Below are positions 7,263 to 15,166 of a DNA stretch of 41,638 bases, in pieces. The notes below the pieces were generated by a model. That model saw nothing but the letters and a program-made list of their open reading frames with translations. It ran no database searches and had not been told where the DNA came from. This stretch comes from Chitinophagaceae bacterium (lineage in GTDB: Bacteria > Bacteroidota > Bacteroidia > Chitinophagales > Chitinophagaceae), in the NCBI GenBank assembly GCA_020437365.1, contig JAGQWM010000020.1:1-41638 (forward strand). The letters run 5' to 3'. The position numbers and the translations under genes are program-made. Each line of letters starts with the position of its first letter. Position 1 is the first letter of the stretch.

Positions 7263-7790
7263 CTACTCAGTAAAAGTAATTTTAGAACTACAGCCACCAT
7301 CTCCTGAAGTACAAGAACATTTTTGGCTTTTGCATTGCTCAATTATTGTTTGTGTACATTCCTGACAACCCCATGCACTTGTACACTTCATTTCGCAAGT
7401 ATTACTATAATAGTTAGCTGATTTGCTTACATTTTCTATTTGGCTGGCAAAAGATGGTTCATTCTCTTTTATTAAAGGAATAACAATATTTGTAACATTA
7501 TCACCAACCCTGTATTTTGCTTTAATAGCTTTGAAAGCTCCTTTTTGATCATTTAGTTCAGTAACTACAGGATGAACTAAATATTTAATTTCTTGTTTTT
7601 CAGCCGCTAATCGTGTTACTAAAGTTTCTAATTGTGTAGGGTTATTAAGTTCAATTACAGAATTAGTTTCACTTTCAATAAAAAAATCTTTTTGTGACGA
7701 TTCAGTTTTTTTACAACCTGTGAACGAAAACATAATAGATGTTACTATTAAAATAAAAATCCCTCCGTTCTTTAAATTAAAATTTTTCAT
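7263..7790 (-). CDS. Putative lipoprotein with cysteine-rich C-terminus
   Basis: I do not recognise this family. From ATG 7790 the 175-residue product has a lipoprotein signal, MKNFNLKNGG, then a hydrophobic stretch and a lipobox ending at C26 (FSFTGC). It should therefore be anchored in the envelope. A mid-region of about 110 residues (PTQLETLVTRLAAEKQEIK...) has no recognisable motif. The last 45 residues hold eight cysteines in the pattern C-x3-C-x5-C-x2-C-x7-C-x4-C-x-C-x6-C, which suggests disulfides or metal binding. An upstream ATG at 7817 is possible, but it would put nine extra residues before the signal. A TAnnTTTG-like box (TAATTTTG) lies on the minus strand at 7862-7855. It is a single-gene unit with its own terminator. 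Confidence 0.75.
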   Translation of the reverse strand: MKNFNLKNGGIFILIVTSIMFSFTGCKKTESSQKDFFIESETNSVIELNNPTQLETLVTRLAAEKQEIKYLVHPVVTELNDQKGAFKAIKAKYRVGDNVTNIVIPLIKENEPSFASQIENVSKSANYYSNTCEMKCTSAWGCQECTQTIIEQCKSQKCSCTSGDGGCSSKITFTE

Positions 7791-8089
7791 ATCAAAAATT
7801 TTAAGGTTATAAATCAAAATAACACTACAAGGTAAAAAAAAAAAAATGAGAGTCCAAAATTAATTTAATATGAAAGACAACTCATTGAATTATAATGTTT
7901 AAAAGTTTTTCATTCTTAAAATCTGGATTATCTTTTATTAAATCTGATTTCTTTACTTGCCAACTTTTCAGATAAAAAAATTTTCAATTTAGAAAGAGAA
8001 TCGGGGGGGAACAAAAAAAGTCTTCTTGTTTACAACAGGAAGACTTTTTTATTTAAATAAAATCACATGATTTCTAAGTTGAAAATATT
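7791..8089. other. Gene-free interval with a terminator
   Basis: These bases are AT-rich and show no coding frame of note. They contain the upstream region of the cysteine-rich lipoprotein gene and the terminator (8014-8050) of the next minus-strand gene. Confidence 0.5.
8014..8050 (-). terminator. Terminator after the DsbD-alpha-like gene
   Basis: AAAAAAGTCTTC (8014-8025) pairs with GAAGACTTTTTT (8039-8050), and the stem extends inward by TTGTT/AACAG with one wobble. On the minus strand the stem ends in a T-run. It lies about 40 bases after the stop codon at 8090. Confidence 0.85.
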
Positions 8090-8542
8090 TTATTTCAAAG
8101 CAACACTGAAATTAACCGTTTTAGGCGGCAGGCATTTTTTATCATCGCAGGTTTGAAATTCTACATTGCCACTATAACTGGTTTTTACATTGGCTCTTAA
8201 TTTTACTCTTTGCACAAAAACCACGTGGTCGGCATATTGATTTGCAGAAATACCGAGTGCATCATCTTTGAAAACTTCCATCTTACCGATTTCTTTAATA
8301 TTGCCTACCGGCTCTACTAAGGAATTCTTTTTAATGGTAAAACTGGTTGGAATAGCGATGGCATCTTTAGGTTGTGTTTGTGAATACAAATGCCATTTGG
8401 GTTGAATGTGAGCAACCATTTTAATATCATACGTTTTATCGGCTACTTTACTGGCACTAAACGACCATGACACCGGACTGGATTGAGCCCGGCAACCCAT
8501 CGCTACAAATGCCACCACCAGGAATGTAAAAATTTTTTTCAT
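8090..8542 (-). CDS. Exported DsbD N-terminal (alpha) domain-like protein
   Basis: From ATG 8542 the 150-residue product starts MKKIFTFLVVAFVAMGCRAQ. This is a signal peptide with either a lipid-type Cys at 17 or an SPI cut before Q20. The rest resembles the periplasmic alpha domain of DsbD. It has an immunoglobulin-like fold pattern (WHLYSQTQPKDAIAIPTSF) and a final redox-type pair, C132 and C137, in QTCDDKKCLPP, like the C...C-x-PP of DsbD-alpha. In DsbD this pair passes electrons to periplasmic thioredoxin-like partners. Here the domain is free-standing, with no membrane domain fused or adjacent, so its electron source is unknown. The longer frame to 8617 adds 25 residues that do not look like a signal and is rejected. 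It is probably the last gene of the purQ run. Confidence 0.7.
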   Translation of the reverse strand: MKKIFTFLVVAFVAMGCRAQSSPVSWSFSASKVADKTYDIKMVAHIQPKWHLYSQTQPKDAIAIPTSFTIKKNSLVEPVGNIKEIGKMEVFKDDALGISANQYADHVVFVQRVKLRANVKTSYSGNVEFQTCDDKKCLPPKTVNFSVALK

Positions 8543-8672
8543 GTTTATTTTTTTCAAATTTCTCATTTTAATTGAATTTTCGCTGTTAAATTTTTGACAA
8601 CATACTTTTTGTAACAATTATATATCAATGCCAATGACGAACAATGATGGCTATTCGTTGTATACGAAAGAA

Positions 8673-9347
8673 TTATGAAACGAATTGTTTGGCCAGAAAA
8701 AGTTCCTGTAGAATTTGTTGTCCATCGGTATTACCTAACAATGTAGAACAAGCTCTTTCCGGATGTGGCATCATGCCAATTACATTCCTTTTTTCATTAC
8801 AAATACCTGCAATATTCCTTACAGCACCATTTGGATTGGCAGCGATTGTTTTCTGTCCGTTTTCATCACAATAGTAATACAGCACCTGCCCGTTTTCCTC
8901 CAAGCTATCAAGTGTATTTTCATCAGCAAAATATCTTCCCTCACCGTGAGCAACCGGAATTTTGAAAGGTTTATCCCGACCATTGGTGATAAAAACATTT
9001 TTACAAACAAATTGTTGTTGTTCATTTCTCATCAATGCGCCGGGTAGTAAATGTGATTCGCATAAAATCTGAAATCCGTTACAAACACCAAAAACCTTTC
9101 CTCCTTCATTAGCAAATTTTGTTACGGCTTGCATCATCGGACTAAAACGGGCTATGGCACCACAACGCAGGTAATCGCCAAATGAAAAACCACCCGGTAA
9201 CACAATACAATCTTCTTGTTTAAAACCGGACAAATCATTGTCTTTATGCCACAACATGACCACTTCCTGGTGCATTTCATTTTGTAAAGCATCAATCATA
9301 TCTCTGTCGCAATTGGAACCGGGAAAAACAACAACGCCGAATTTCAT
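8673..9347 (-). CDS. purQ: Phosphoribosylformylglycinamidine synthase subunit PurQ
   Basis: This is the class I glutamine amidotransferase subunit of FGAM synthase, which supplies ammonia for the fourth step of purine synthesis. The 224-residue length is typical of stand-alone PurQ. The nucleophile is C89 in GVCNGFQIL, and the His-Glu pair is H195/E197 in MMPHPERAC. The N-terminus KFGVVVFPGSNCDRD and the block LPGGFSFGDYLRCGA are family signatures. purL and purS are not next to it. It sits between a membrane protein gene (53 bp upstream) and the DsbD-alpha-like gene, so any operon is mixed in function. Confidence 0.95.
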   Translation of the reverse strand: MKFGVVVFPGSNCDRDMIDALQNEMHQEVVMLWHKDNDLSGFKQEDCIVLPGGFSFGDYLRCGAIARFSPMMQAVTKFANEGGKVFGVCNGFQILCESHLLPGALMRNEQQQFVCKNVFITNGRDKPFKIPVAHGEGRYFADENTLDSLEENGQVLYYYCDENGQKTIAANPNGAVRNIAGICNEKRNVIGMMPHPERACSTLLGNTDGQQILQELFLAKQFVS

Positions 9348-9400
9348 TTTTTAAATATTAACTTTTAAAAAAACAAAGATAAGATTAATGCTTGAGCCCA

Positions 9401-10402
9401 TTATCCATTCATAGCCCATCCGGGGCCGAGAAACTGGTAACACAAAATAAAAGCCAGCGTCATCCAAAACAATAAAACCGGCAAAATACGGAGTGGTGTA
9501 GCCATATACCCTTTCGCCTGGAATAGTGCAATCGGAATAGCCATGATGGCCCATTTTTGTAAATCGCCTTGGTTATTAACAAATGGAATGAGTAATGCAA
9601 TGATTAATAAAACCAAAACAAGGCTCCAGCTCTTTCTGATTTGTATCAACATTTTACGCAAACTGTCTTGCACAAAATAACTTCCCAACAAAAAAGGAAT
9701 CACCAATAAAAATGCACTGCCGGCCAGCCAAATGGATTGTTCTATTTCTAATATGTGCATGGAAAACTGTGGCCAGATAGCCTGCCAACTCCAGGCATCG
9801 GTAATGAGCAGGTACATGGCATAAAAATAGGATGGTGTAACTAACCCAACGAGGCATAAAATCCATTCATTCGGCCTGACGGATCGCATTAATACCAGCG
9901 AAAAAAGTATCCAGACAAAAAATAAAATAGCCGGTGCATAAATAAAACCAGCTATTCCCAATGCCAAGCCGATATTAAAAACCAATGCTTTTACATTAGT
10001 CCGATTGTAGGTTTTTAATAACCCTGATAATATATACAATAAAATACAGTTGACTAACATAGGTGCCGATAAAACATTCCAGGATGGGAATAATGAAGTA
10101 ATAAATAGAAAAGTCATTCCCGGAAAATAATTCAGCTTTTCCATCATGCGATATGTATTTACAATGCGGGTAATAGCAACCGCTTGTAAAAACAAAATAG
10201 TAAATGCAATAAAGGAATATAATACCGGGTTAGCCGCACCGGCAGATTGTAACCCTTGCAAAATTTTTTGAAAAAACAATCCGTCTGTTTCTTTGGGTAG
10301 CACTACGGCAGGATGGATAAATAATGGTAATTTGATGAGTACACCAAAGACCAATAGCACTAAAATATTGACCGGGTTTTTTGTTTTAAATATGGCAACC
10401 AC
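9401..10402 (-). CDS. Multispanning membrane protein, DUF6427-like
   Basis: The 333-residue protein is almost entirely hydrophobic, with roughly ten membrane helices. It starts MVAIFKTKNPVNILVLLVFGVLIKLPLF and has a conserved-looking block, PNEWILCLVGLVTPSYFYAMY, near the middle. It matches my memory of a Bacteroidota-specific family annotated as DUF6427; no biochemical role is known to me. It lies 23 bp after the secreted-protein gene and 53 bp before purQ on the same strand, so it is likely cotranscribed with both. Confidence 0.65.
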   Translation of the reverse strand: MVAIFKTKNPVNILVLLVFGVLIKLPLFIHPAVVLPKETDGLFFQKILQGLQSAGAANPVLYSFIAFTILFLQAVAITRIVNTYRMMEKLNYFPGMTFLFITSLFPSWNVLSAPMLVNCILLYILSGLLKTYNRTNVKALVFNIGLALGIAGFIYAPAILFFVWILFSLVLMRSVRPNEWILCLVGLVTPSYFYAMYLLITDAWSWQAIWPQFSMHILEIEQSIWLAGSAFLLVIPFLLGSYFVQDSLRKMLIQIRKSWSLVLVLLIIALLIPFVNNQGDLQKWAIMAIPIALFQAKGYMATPLRILPVLLFWMTLAFILCYQFLGPGWAMNG

Positions 10403-10425
10403 TGTAATTAAATCGTTTTGAAGTC

Positions 10426-11949
10426 TTACTCGTATTCAACTTTTGCAAAACAAATATAATTACGATATAAACAAGGTATAATCATTTGTGTGGCACTTAC
10501 CTGTTTCCCGTATTTAGGCATGAACTCATACCCTCTTTCTAAATTCTTCAACGTTGGATTTCGTGCCAGTTTGCCAGTCGGTAAAAGACTGTAATCGTTC
10601 AATAATGTAGTTCTACGTTCTTTCTTATTGAATAAAAAATGAAGGTCTTTGCCCGTATTCATCATTTGGTACGACACTGTATTGTCTGAATTATCATCGT
10701 ATTGCGACTTCCCAATAACTGTGTACCATTCGGGATTGGCGTCTTTGTCGAATGACATCACGGCTATATTATCGGCATGGTAACGGGTGTTATTGCGATC
10801 ATCATTGCGGTAATACCACCAGTAGTTTCTATAAAATGGAGAACGGTACCAACTGGCAGAATAATTCCAATAGGGCGAACCATAGAGATAATCCCAACGA
10901 TTCCAACTGTTGTACCTCGACGTTGTGTAATATGATTCGCTGCCTAAAACGAATCCACCATCTTTGCGGGTAATAATATTGCGAATAAAATAATCGTTGA
11001 AAGCCGATTTTGTTGCCGCATCGCCTTTGGCTTCTTCCCTGAAACTGTCATTGAAAGGCACGGTTTTTTCAATATCAACTATTTGATTTGCCTGATTCAT
11101 GATGTAGAAATACAAACCCTGAATATTGCCTCTTTTCCCATCCATGTAAAGACTGGTCAGCAAGTACCGCTGATTGGCATTATCTATTTTCAATTGAATA
11201 TCGTCTAACCAAAGGTCGTTCAGGTGCAGGCGAAACGTATCCAATCTCTCTGCCATAGCAGGTTTTACATATAAAAGTGCTTCATCTATATTTTCATTAG
11301 TCCTTCGGTGAATTTTGGTAAAAACAAAATTGCCTTCATTATCAATTTCAAATATGCCGAGGTTATCATTTTTCCCTTCCATGGGAATATCCATGACACT
11401 TTTGTTTTGCAATTCCAATTGGTCATTAAAAAGCAAGGTCGTCAATACAAATAATTTTTTATTGCGGCTATCTACTTTAAACACGCCGAATTTTGTTTTG
11501 TCTTCACTATTGATTACAGTATAAATATCGTTGTTGGCCGCAAAACGCAGATGGGTTGTATCCAATTCTACCACATCGCCTTCGAGGTGCCCCAAGCCAT
11601 CTGTCCTGGCAGCCATACAATACACAACATTCTTTTTTTGGTATTGGTAAATGACGTAACAAGTTTGCTGATGTACAAAAACGTCAACATTGATGATTTT
11701 ATCATTATTGGGCAAATAATCCTGCTCCACATTACTGATTTCCTGCATATTTTCATCTAAAACAGAAATGGTATTATCGTTCCTAATATTTTTATAAATC
11801 AGAAAATTTCCATTAATTTTTCCGCCGATAATAAAATTCATTCTACGCAAATCGTTTTTATCGGGTTGAGAATAAATGATTTTTTGTCCGAAACAAACAA
11901 GGCCGAAGCTAAAAAATAAAAGAATCAACAGGGAATGCTTACACGTCAT
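10426..11949 (-). CDS. Secreted protein with Tyr/Trp-rich segment, function unknown
   Basis: The 507-residue protein begins with a signal peptide (MTCKHSLLILLFFSFGLVCFG, cut probably before Q22). Its body is a series of beta-strand-like repeats (NKKLFVLTTLLFNDQLELQN...) in the style of a beta-propeller or similar all-beta fold, but no named domain was recognised. Residues 340-390 are strikingly aromatic, with about 20 Tyr, Trp or Phe among Arg, Asn and Ser (for example YRNYWWYYRNDDRNN). It is the first gene of the minus-strand run leading to purQ. Its promoter must lie in 11950-12246, which it shares divergently with kup; a TAACTTTA box lies about 35 bases upstream of the ATG. No enzyme motif is visible. 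Confidence 0.7.
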   Translation of the reverse strand: MTCKHSLLILLFFSFGLVCFGQKIIYSQPDKNDLRRMNFIIGGKINGNFLIYKNIRNDNTISVLDENMQEISNVEQDYLPNNDKIINVDVFVHQQTCYVIYQYQKKNVVYCMAARTDGLGHLEGDVVELDTTHLRFAANNDIYTVINSEDKTKFGVFKVDSRNKKLFVLTTLLFNDQLELQNKSVMDIPMEGKNDNLGIFEIDNEGNFVFTKIHRRTNENIDEALLYVKPAMAERLDTFRLHLNDLWLDDIQLKIDNANQRYLLTSLYMDGKRGNIQGLYFYIMNQANQIVDIEKTVPFNDSFREEAKGDAATKSAFNDYFIRNIITRKDGGFVLGSESYYTTSRYNSWNRWDYLYGSPYWNYSASWYRSPFYRNYWWYYRNDDRNNTRYHADNIAVMSFDKDANPEWYTVIGKSQYDDNSDNTVSYQMMNTGKDLHFLFNKKERRTTLLNDYSLLPTGKLARNPTLKNLERGYEFMPKYGKQVSATQMIIPCLYRNYICFAKVEYE

Positions 11950-12246
11950 AATAAATTGATTTTTTGCTCTTTAAAGTTACATGATGATTTTGAAAAACAG
12001 GCCGGCAATTTGACAAGTGAACGTTAATTCTTCCGTCCTGCAACTGTTTTGCTTTAAATGGCGGAATATCGGCTATTCATCAATGAATGGTTGGCACAAA
12101 AAGACGAAAATAGGGGCTGAAAAACTTGCCTTTGAAAATGGTATTTTGCGTATAACTTTGCACAGATTTGTAGAAAATAAAACCACTGATTTTGCCGACC
12201 CCATGAAGGAGGCAATCCAGACAAAAAGACCACAATAACCAAGCAA
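11950..12246. other. Divergent promoter region of kup and the secreted-protein gene
   Basis: This is a gene-free interval of about 300 bases. It contains the plus-strand promoter at 12131-12160 and, at 12206-12212, AAGGAGG. That Shine-Dalgarno-like sequence has no start codon at a suitable distance, being 35 bases before the GTG. Short open frames on both strands here are not convincing genes. Confidence 0.5.
12131..12160 (+). promoter_or_regulatory. Bacteroidota-type promoter of kup
   Basis: A TTTG box (12131-12134) and TAACTTTG (12153-12160) are separated by 18 bases. This fits the Bacteroidota sigma consensus TTTG / TAnnTTTG. Transcription would start near 12167, giving an untranslated leader of about 80 bases before the GTG at 12247. 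Confidence 0.65.
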
Positions 12247-14226
12247 GTGAAAGTACCGACTAATAAAGTCACCGCCGCCGGATTACTGATAGCCTTAGGA
12301 ATTATTTATGGAGATATTGGAACATCGCCACTGTACGTTTTCAATGCCATCATAGGAGGAAGGGTCATAACCGAAGAACTCATTTTAGGAGCCTTATCCT
12401 GTATTCTCTGGACATTGACTTTGCAGACAACAATCAAATATGTTATCCTGGTTTTAAGGGCTGACAACCGTGGTGAAGGTGGCACTTTTGCTTTGTATGC
12501 ATTGGTCAGGAGACGAAAAAAATGGCTGGCCATTCCGGCAATGATTGGTGGCGCTTCCCTACTCGCCGATGGCATTATAACCCCGCCGATTTCCATTACT
12601 TCTTCTATTGAAGGTTTGAAAAAACTACCATCCTTAGGCATTGAAAGTGGAAGCAATACAGTTGTCATCATTGTGTTGAGCATATTGGTTTTGTTCTTCT
12701 TTATGCAGCAATTCGGCACGGCCAATATTGGTAAAATGTTTGGGCCTATCATGTTTATCTGGTTTACCATGTTGTTGATTTTGGGCGCCATTCATGTCTT
12801 TGATGACCCGACAATTTTCAGGGCATTGAGTCCGCATTATGCCGTCAACTTTTTAAAAAATTACCCGGGTGGATTCTGGCTACTGGGTGCCGTCTTTCTC
12901 TGTACCACGGGTGCCGAAGCCCTCTACAGCGACCTCGGCCATTGCGGCCGTGGCAATACCCGTAAATCCTGGATTTATGTAAAAACCTGCCTAGTTATTC
13001 ATTATTTCGGACAGGGAGCTTCGCTTTTAGGACATAGAAACGGCTTACACATTACCGATGAGGTAAAACAGGCATTGGGTATCAATGCATTTTATGATTT
13101 GATGCCCCATTGGTTTATTATTCCGGGAGTCATAATTGCCACTACGGCAGCCATTATTGCCAGCCAGGCGATGGTGTCCGGTGCTTATACACTGATAAGT
13201 GAAGCCATGCGTTTAAATATTTGGCCCAAAGTAAAAATCAGGTATCCGTCCGAAGCAAAAGGGCAATTATTTATTCCGGCCATCAACCTCATCATGTTTA
13301 TTGGTTGTGTCAGTGTGGTTTTATATTTCCGCGAATCATCCAATATGGAAGCAGCCTACGGCTTGGCCATCATCATTACCATGATCATGACGACCATATT
13401 ATTTTCCAATTACCTGGTATTGCAACGAGTGAAATCTATTTGGATTTATCTTTTTCTGGGCTGTTATTTAACAATAGAATTGGTGTACCTCACGGCATTG
13501 ATGACCAAGTTCATGCATGGTGGTTATTTTACTTTGATGATTGGCATTTGTATGTTCCTGGTGATGTACGTATGGTATCGGGCACGCCGCATTAAAAACC
13601 GCTATGTGGAATTTGTACGCATGGAACATTATGTACCTAAAATCCAGGAACTCAGTAGCGATAAATCGGTACCCAAATATGCTACACACCTTGTGTATTT
13701 GACCAGTGCCAATAATCCCAAAGAGATTGAACATAAGATTATTTATTCCATCCTGAACCGCAAACCCAAACGGGCCGATATTTATTGGTTTGTGCACGTT
13801 GACACGGTAGATGATCCTTATACTTGTGAATATAAAGTGGAACATATCATTCCGAATGATATTATCAGAATTGATTTCAGGTTAGGATTCAGAATGGAGC
13901 CGAGAATCAATTTAATGTTCCGAAAAGTTGTGGAAGACCTTGTGGCCAATAAAGAAGTCAATATCATTAGTCGTTACGAAAGTTTAGCCAGTCATAATAC
14001 CGTGGGCGATTTTCAATTTATGGTGATGGAAAAATACCTGAGCCAGGATAATGAATTACCTTTTATTGAAAAAATTATCATGAAATTTTACTTTTGGTTG
14101 AAAATACACAGCCTATCAGAAGAAAAAGGGTTTGGCCTTGACCTGTCCAATGTTACCATTGAGAAATTCCCATTGATAGTAGCACCGGTAACCAATTTGA
14201 AACTGACCCGCATCGATACAGAATAA
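12247..14226 (+). CDS. kup: Low-affinity potassium uptake protein Kup
   Basis: This is a K+ (and H+-coupled) uptake transporter of the KUP/HAK/KT family in the inner membrane. At 659 residues it is slightly longer than the E. coli protein. The N-terminal signature AAGLLIALGIIYGDIGTSPLYV is diagnostic. About twelve membrane helices follow to near residue 450, with GGxFALYALVRR and GAEALYSDLGHCG blocks. A C-terminal cytoplasmic domain of about 200 residues carries LTSANNPKEIEHKIIYSI. The start is taken as GTG 12247, because family N-termini begin a few residues before the AAGLL block. The frame stays open a little further upstream without an ATG. It has its own promoter, and the downstream hydrolase gene follows almost directly. 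Confidence 0.94.
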   Translation: MKVPTNKVTAAGLLIALGIIYGDIGTSPLYVFNAIIGGRVITEELILGALSCILWTLTLQTTIKYVILVLRADNRGEGGTFALYALVRRRKKWLAIPAMIGGASLLADGIITPPISITSSIEGLKKLPSLGIESGSNTVVIIVLSILVLFFFMQQFGTANIGKMFGPIMFIWFTMLLILGAIHVFDDPTIFRALSPHYAVNFLKNYPGGFWLLGAVFLCTTGAEALYSDLGHCGRGNTRKSWIYVKTCLVIHYFGQGASLLGHRNGLHITDEVKQALGINAFYDLMPHWFIIPGVIIATTAAIIASQAMVSGAYTLISEAMRLNIWPKVKIRYPSEAKGQLFIPAINLIMFIGCVSVVLYFRESSNMEAAYGLAIIITMIMTTILFSNYLVLQRVKSIWIYLFLGCYLTIELVYLTALMTKFMHGGYFTLMIGICMFLVMYVWYRARRIKNRYVEFVRMEHYVPKIQELSSDKSVPKYATHLVYLTSANNPKEIEHKIIYSILNRKPKRADIYWFVHVDTVDDPYTCEYKVEHIIPNDIIRIDFRLGFRMEPRINLMFRKVVEDLVANKEVNIISRYESLASHNTVGDFQFMVMEKYLSQDNELPFIEKIIMKFYFWLKIHSLSEEKGFGLDLSNVTIEKFPLIVAPVTNLKLTRIDTE

Positions 14227-14281
14227 AGTTTTTGATTTCTTGATTGTTGGTTACTTTCATTGCCATAAACCAACATTTATT

Positions 14282-15070
14282 GTGCCTCATTTTATCTGGT
14301 ATATTTTATTCGGCATCATTGGACTAAGTATTCTTGTTTATTTTTTGCAGGAGCGATTCATCTTTATGCCAGAAAAACTTCAACAGGATTTTCAATTTAA
14401 ATTTGACATTCCTTTCCGGGAATATTTTTTTGATATTGAACCCGGTGTCCGCATCAATGCCCTTCATTTCTTCAGGAAATCGCCCAAAGGCTTGTTGTTA
14501 TATTTTCATGGAAACACCAAAAGCATAAAAGGATGGGCAAAGTATGCCCGTGATTTTTATCGGTATGATTATGACGTTGTATTAGTCGATTACAGGGGAT
14601 TTGGCAAAAGTACCGGCAAACGCAGCGAACAGAAAATGCTCAGCGATATGCAATTTGTATATGACAAACTACGAGAACAATATGCCGAAGATCATTTAAT
14701 TGTTTATGGCAGAAGTATGGGCAGTGGTTTTGCTACCAAGCTAGCCTGCGATAATCATCCGCGGTATTTGATTTTGGATTCTCCCTATTTTAATTTTCTT
14801 AAAGTCATCGAAAGGTTTTTACCCATGCTGCCTGTCAGGATTGTATTGAGATTTCAATTAAGGACCGATAAATGGTTGCCCGATGTGCAGTGCCATACCT
14901 ACATCATTCATGGTACAAAAGACAGATTGATACCCATTCGCCACAGTGAAAAGCTTCAAAAAATAAATCCGAAAAAAATTACATTGATTCGTATTGTTGG
15001 TGGAAGGCATAATAACTTACCGAGTTTTGATGAATACCACAATTTCATCCGTGACATTCTGAAATATTAA
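14282..15070 (+). CDS. Membrane-anchored alpha/beta hydrolase (Bem46/ABHD-like)
   Basis: A serine hydrolase of unknown substrate. From the chosen GTG start it has 262 residues: one N-terminal membrane helix (FIWYILFGIIGLSILVYFL), then FIFMPEKL and an alpha/beta hydrolase domain. The oxyanion region is YFHGNTKS. The triad is Ser in GRSMGSG (residue 145), Asp in GTKDRLIP (214) and His in GGRHNN (243). The frame is open upstream to a TTG at 14240, but GTG 14282 gives a cleaner signal-anchor. It follows kup by 55 bp. A paralogue of the same layout lies at 16402; both share the phrase DFxxxFDIPFR after the anchor, so they arose by duplication. Confidence 0.82.
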   Translation: MPHFIWYILFGIIGLSILVYFLQERFIFMPEKLQQDFQFKFDIPFREYFFDIEPGVRINALHFFRKSPKGLLLYFHGNTKSIKGWAKYARDFYRYDYDVVLVDYRGFGKSTGKRSEQKMLSDMQFVYDKLREQYAEDHLIVYGRSMGSGFATKLACDNHPRYLILDSPYFNFLKVIERFLPMLPVRIVLRFQLRTDKWLPDVQCHTYIIHGTKDRLIPIRHSEKLQKINPKKITLIRIVGGRHNNLPSFDEYHNFIRDILKY

Positions 15071-15154
15071 AACTTCATAAAATTATTGTTAAGGAAAAAC
15101 TAATCCATTCATTTGGTTTAAAGTTGGACTACCATTTGCACGTCTTATAATAAA

Positions 15155-15161
15155 AAGGAGG
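15155..15161 (+). promoter_or_regulatory. Strong Shine-Dalgarno sequence of the TPR lipoprotein gene
   Basis: AAGGAGG ends five bases before the ATG at 15167. Nearly all other genes in this window lack such a sequence, which is usual for Bacteroidota, so this gene appears specially initiated. It also fixes the start codon. Confidence 0.7.
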
Positions 15162-15166
15162 TTTTT

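Noticed and set aside
12017..12238. Plus-strand 73-codon frame upstream of kup, and an overlapping minus-strand 72-codon frame (12054-12272)
   Set aside because: They overlap each other and the kup promoter (12131-12160), start at non-ATG or poorly placed codons, and show no signal peptide, motif or codon pattern of a gene.
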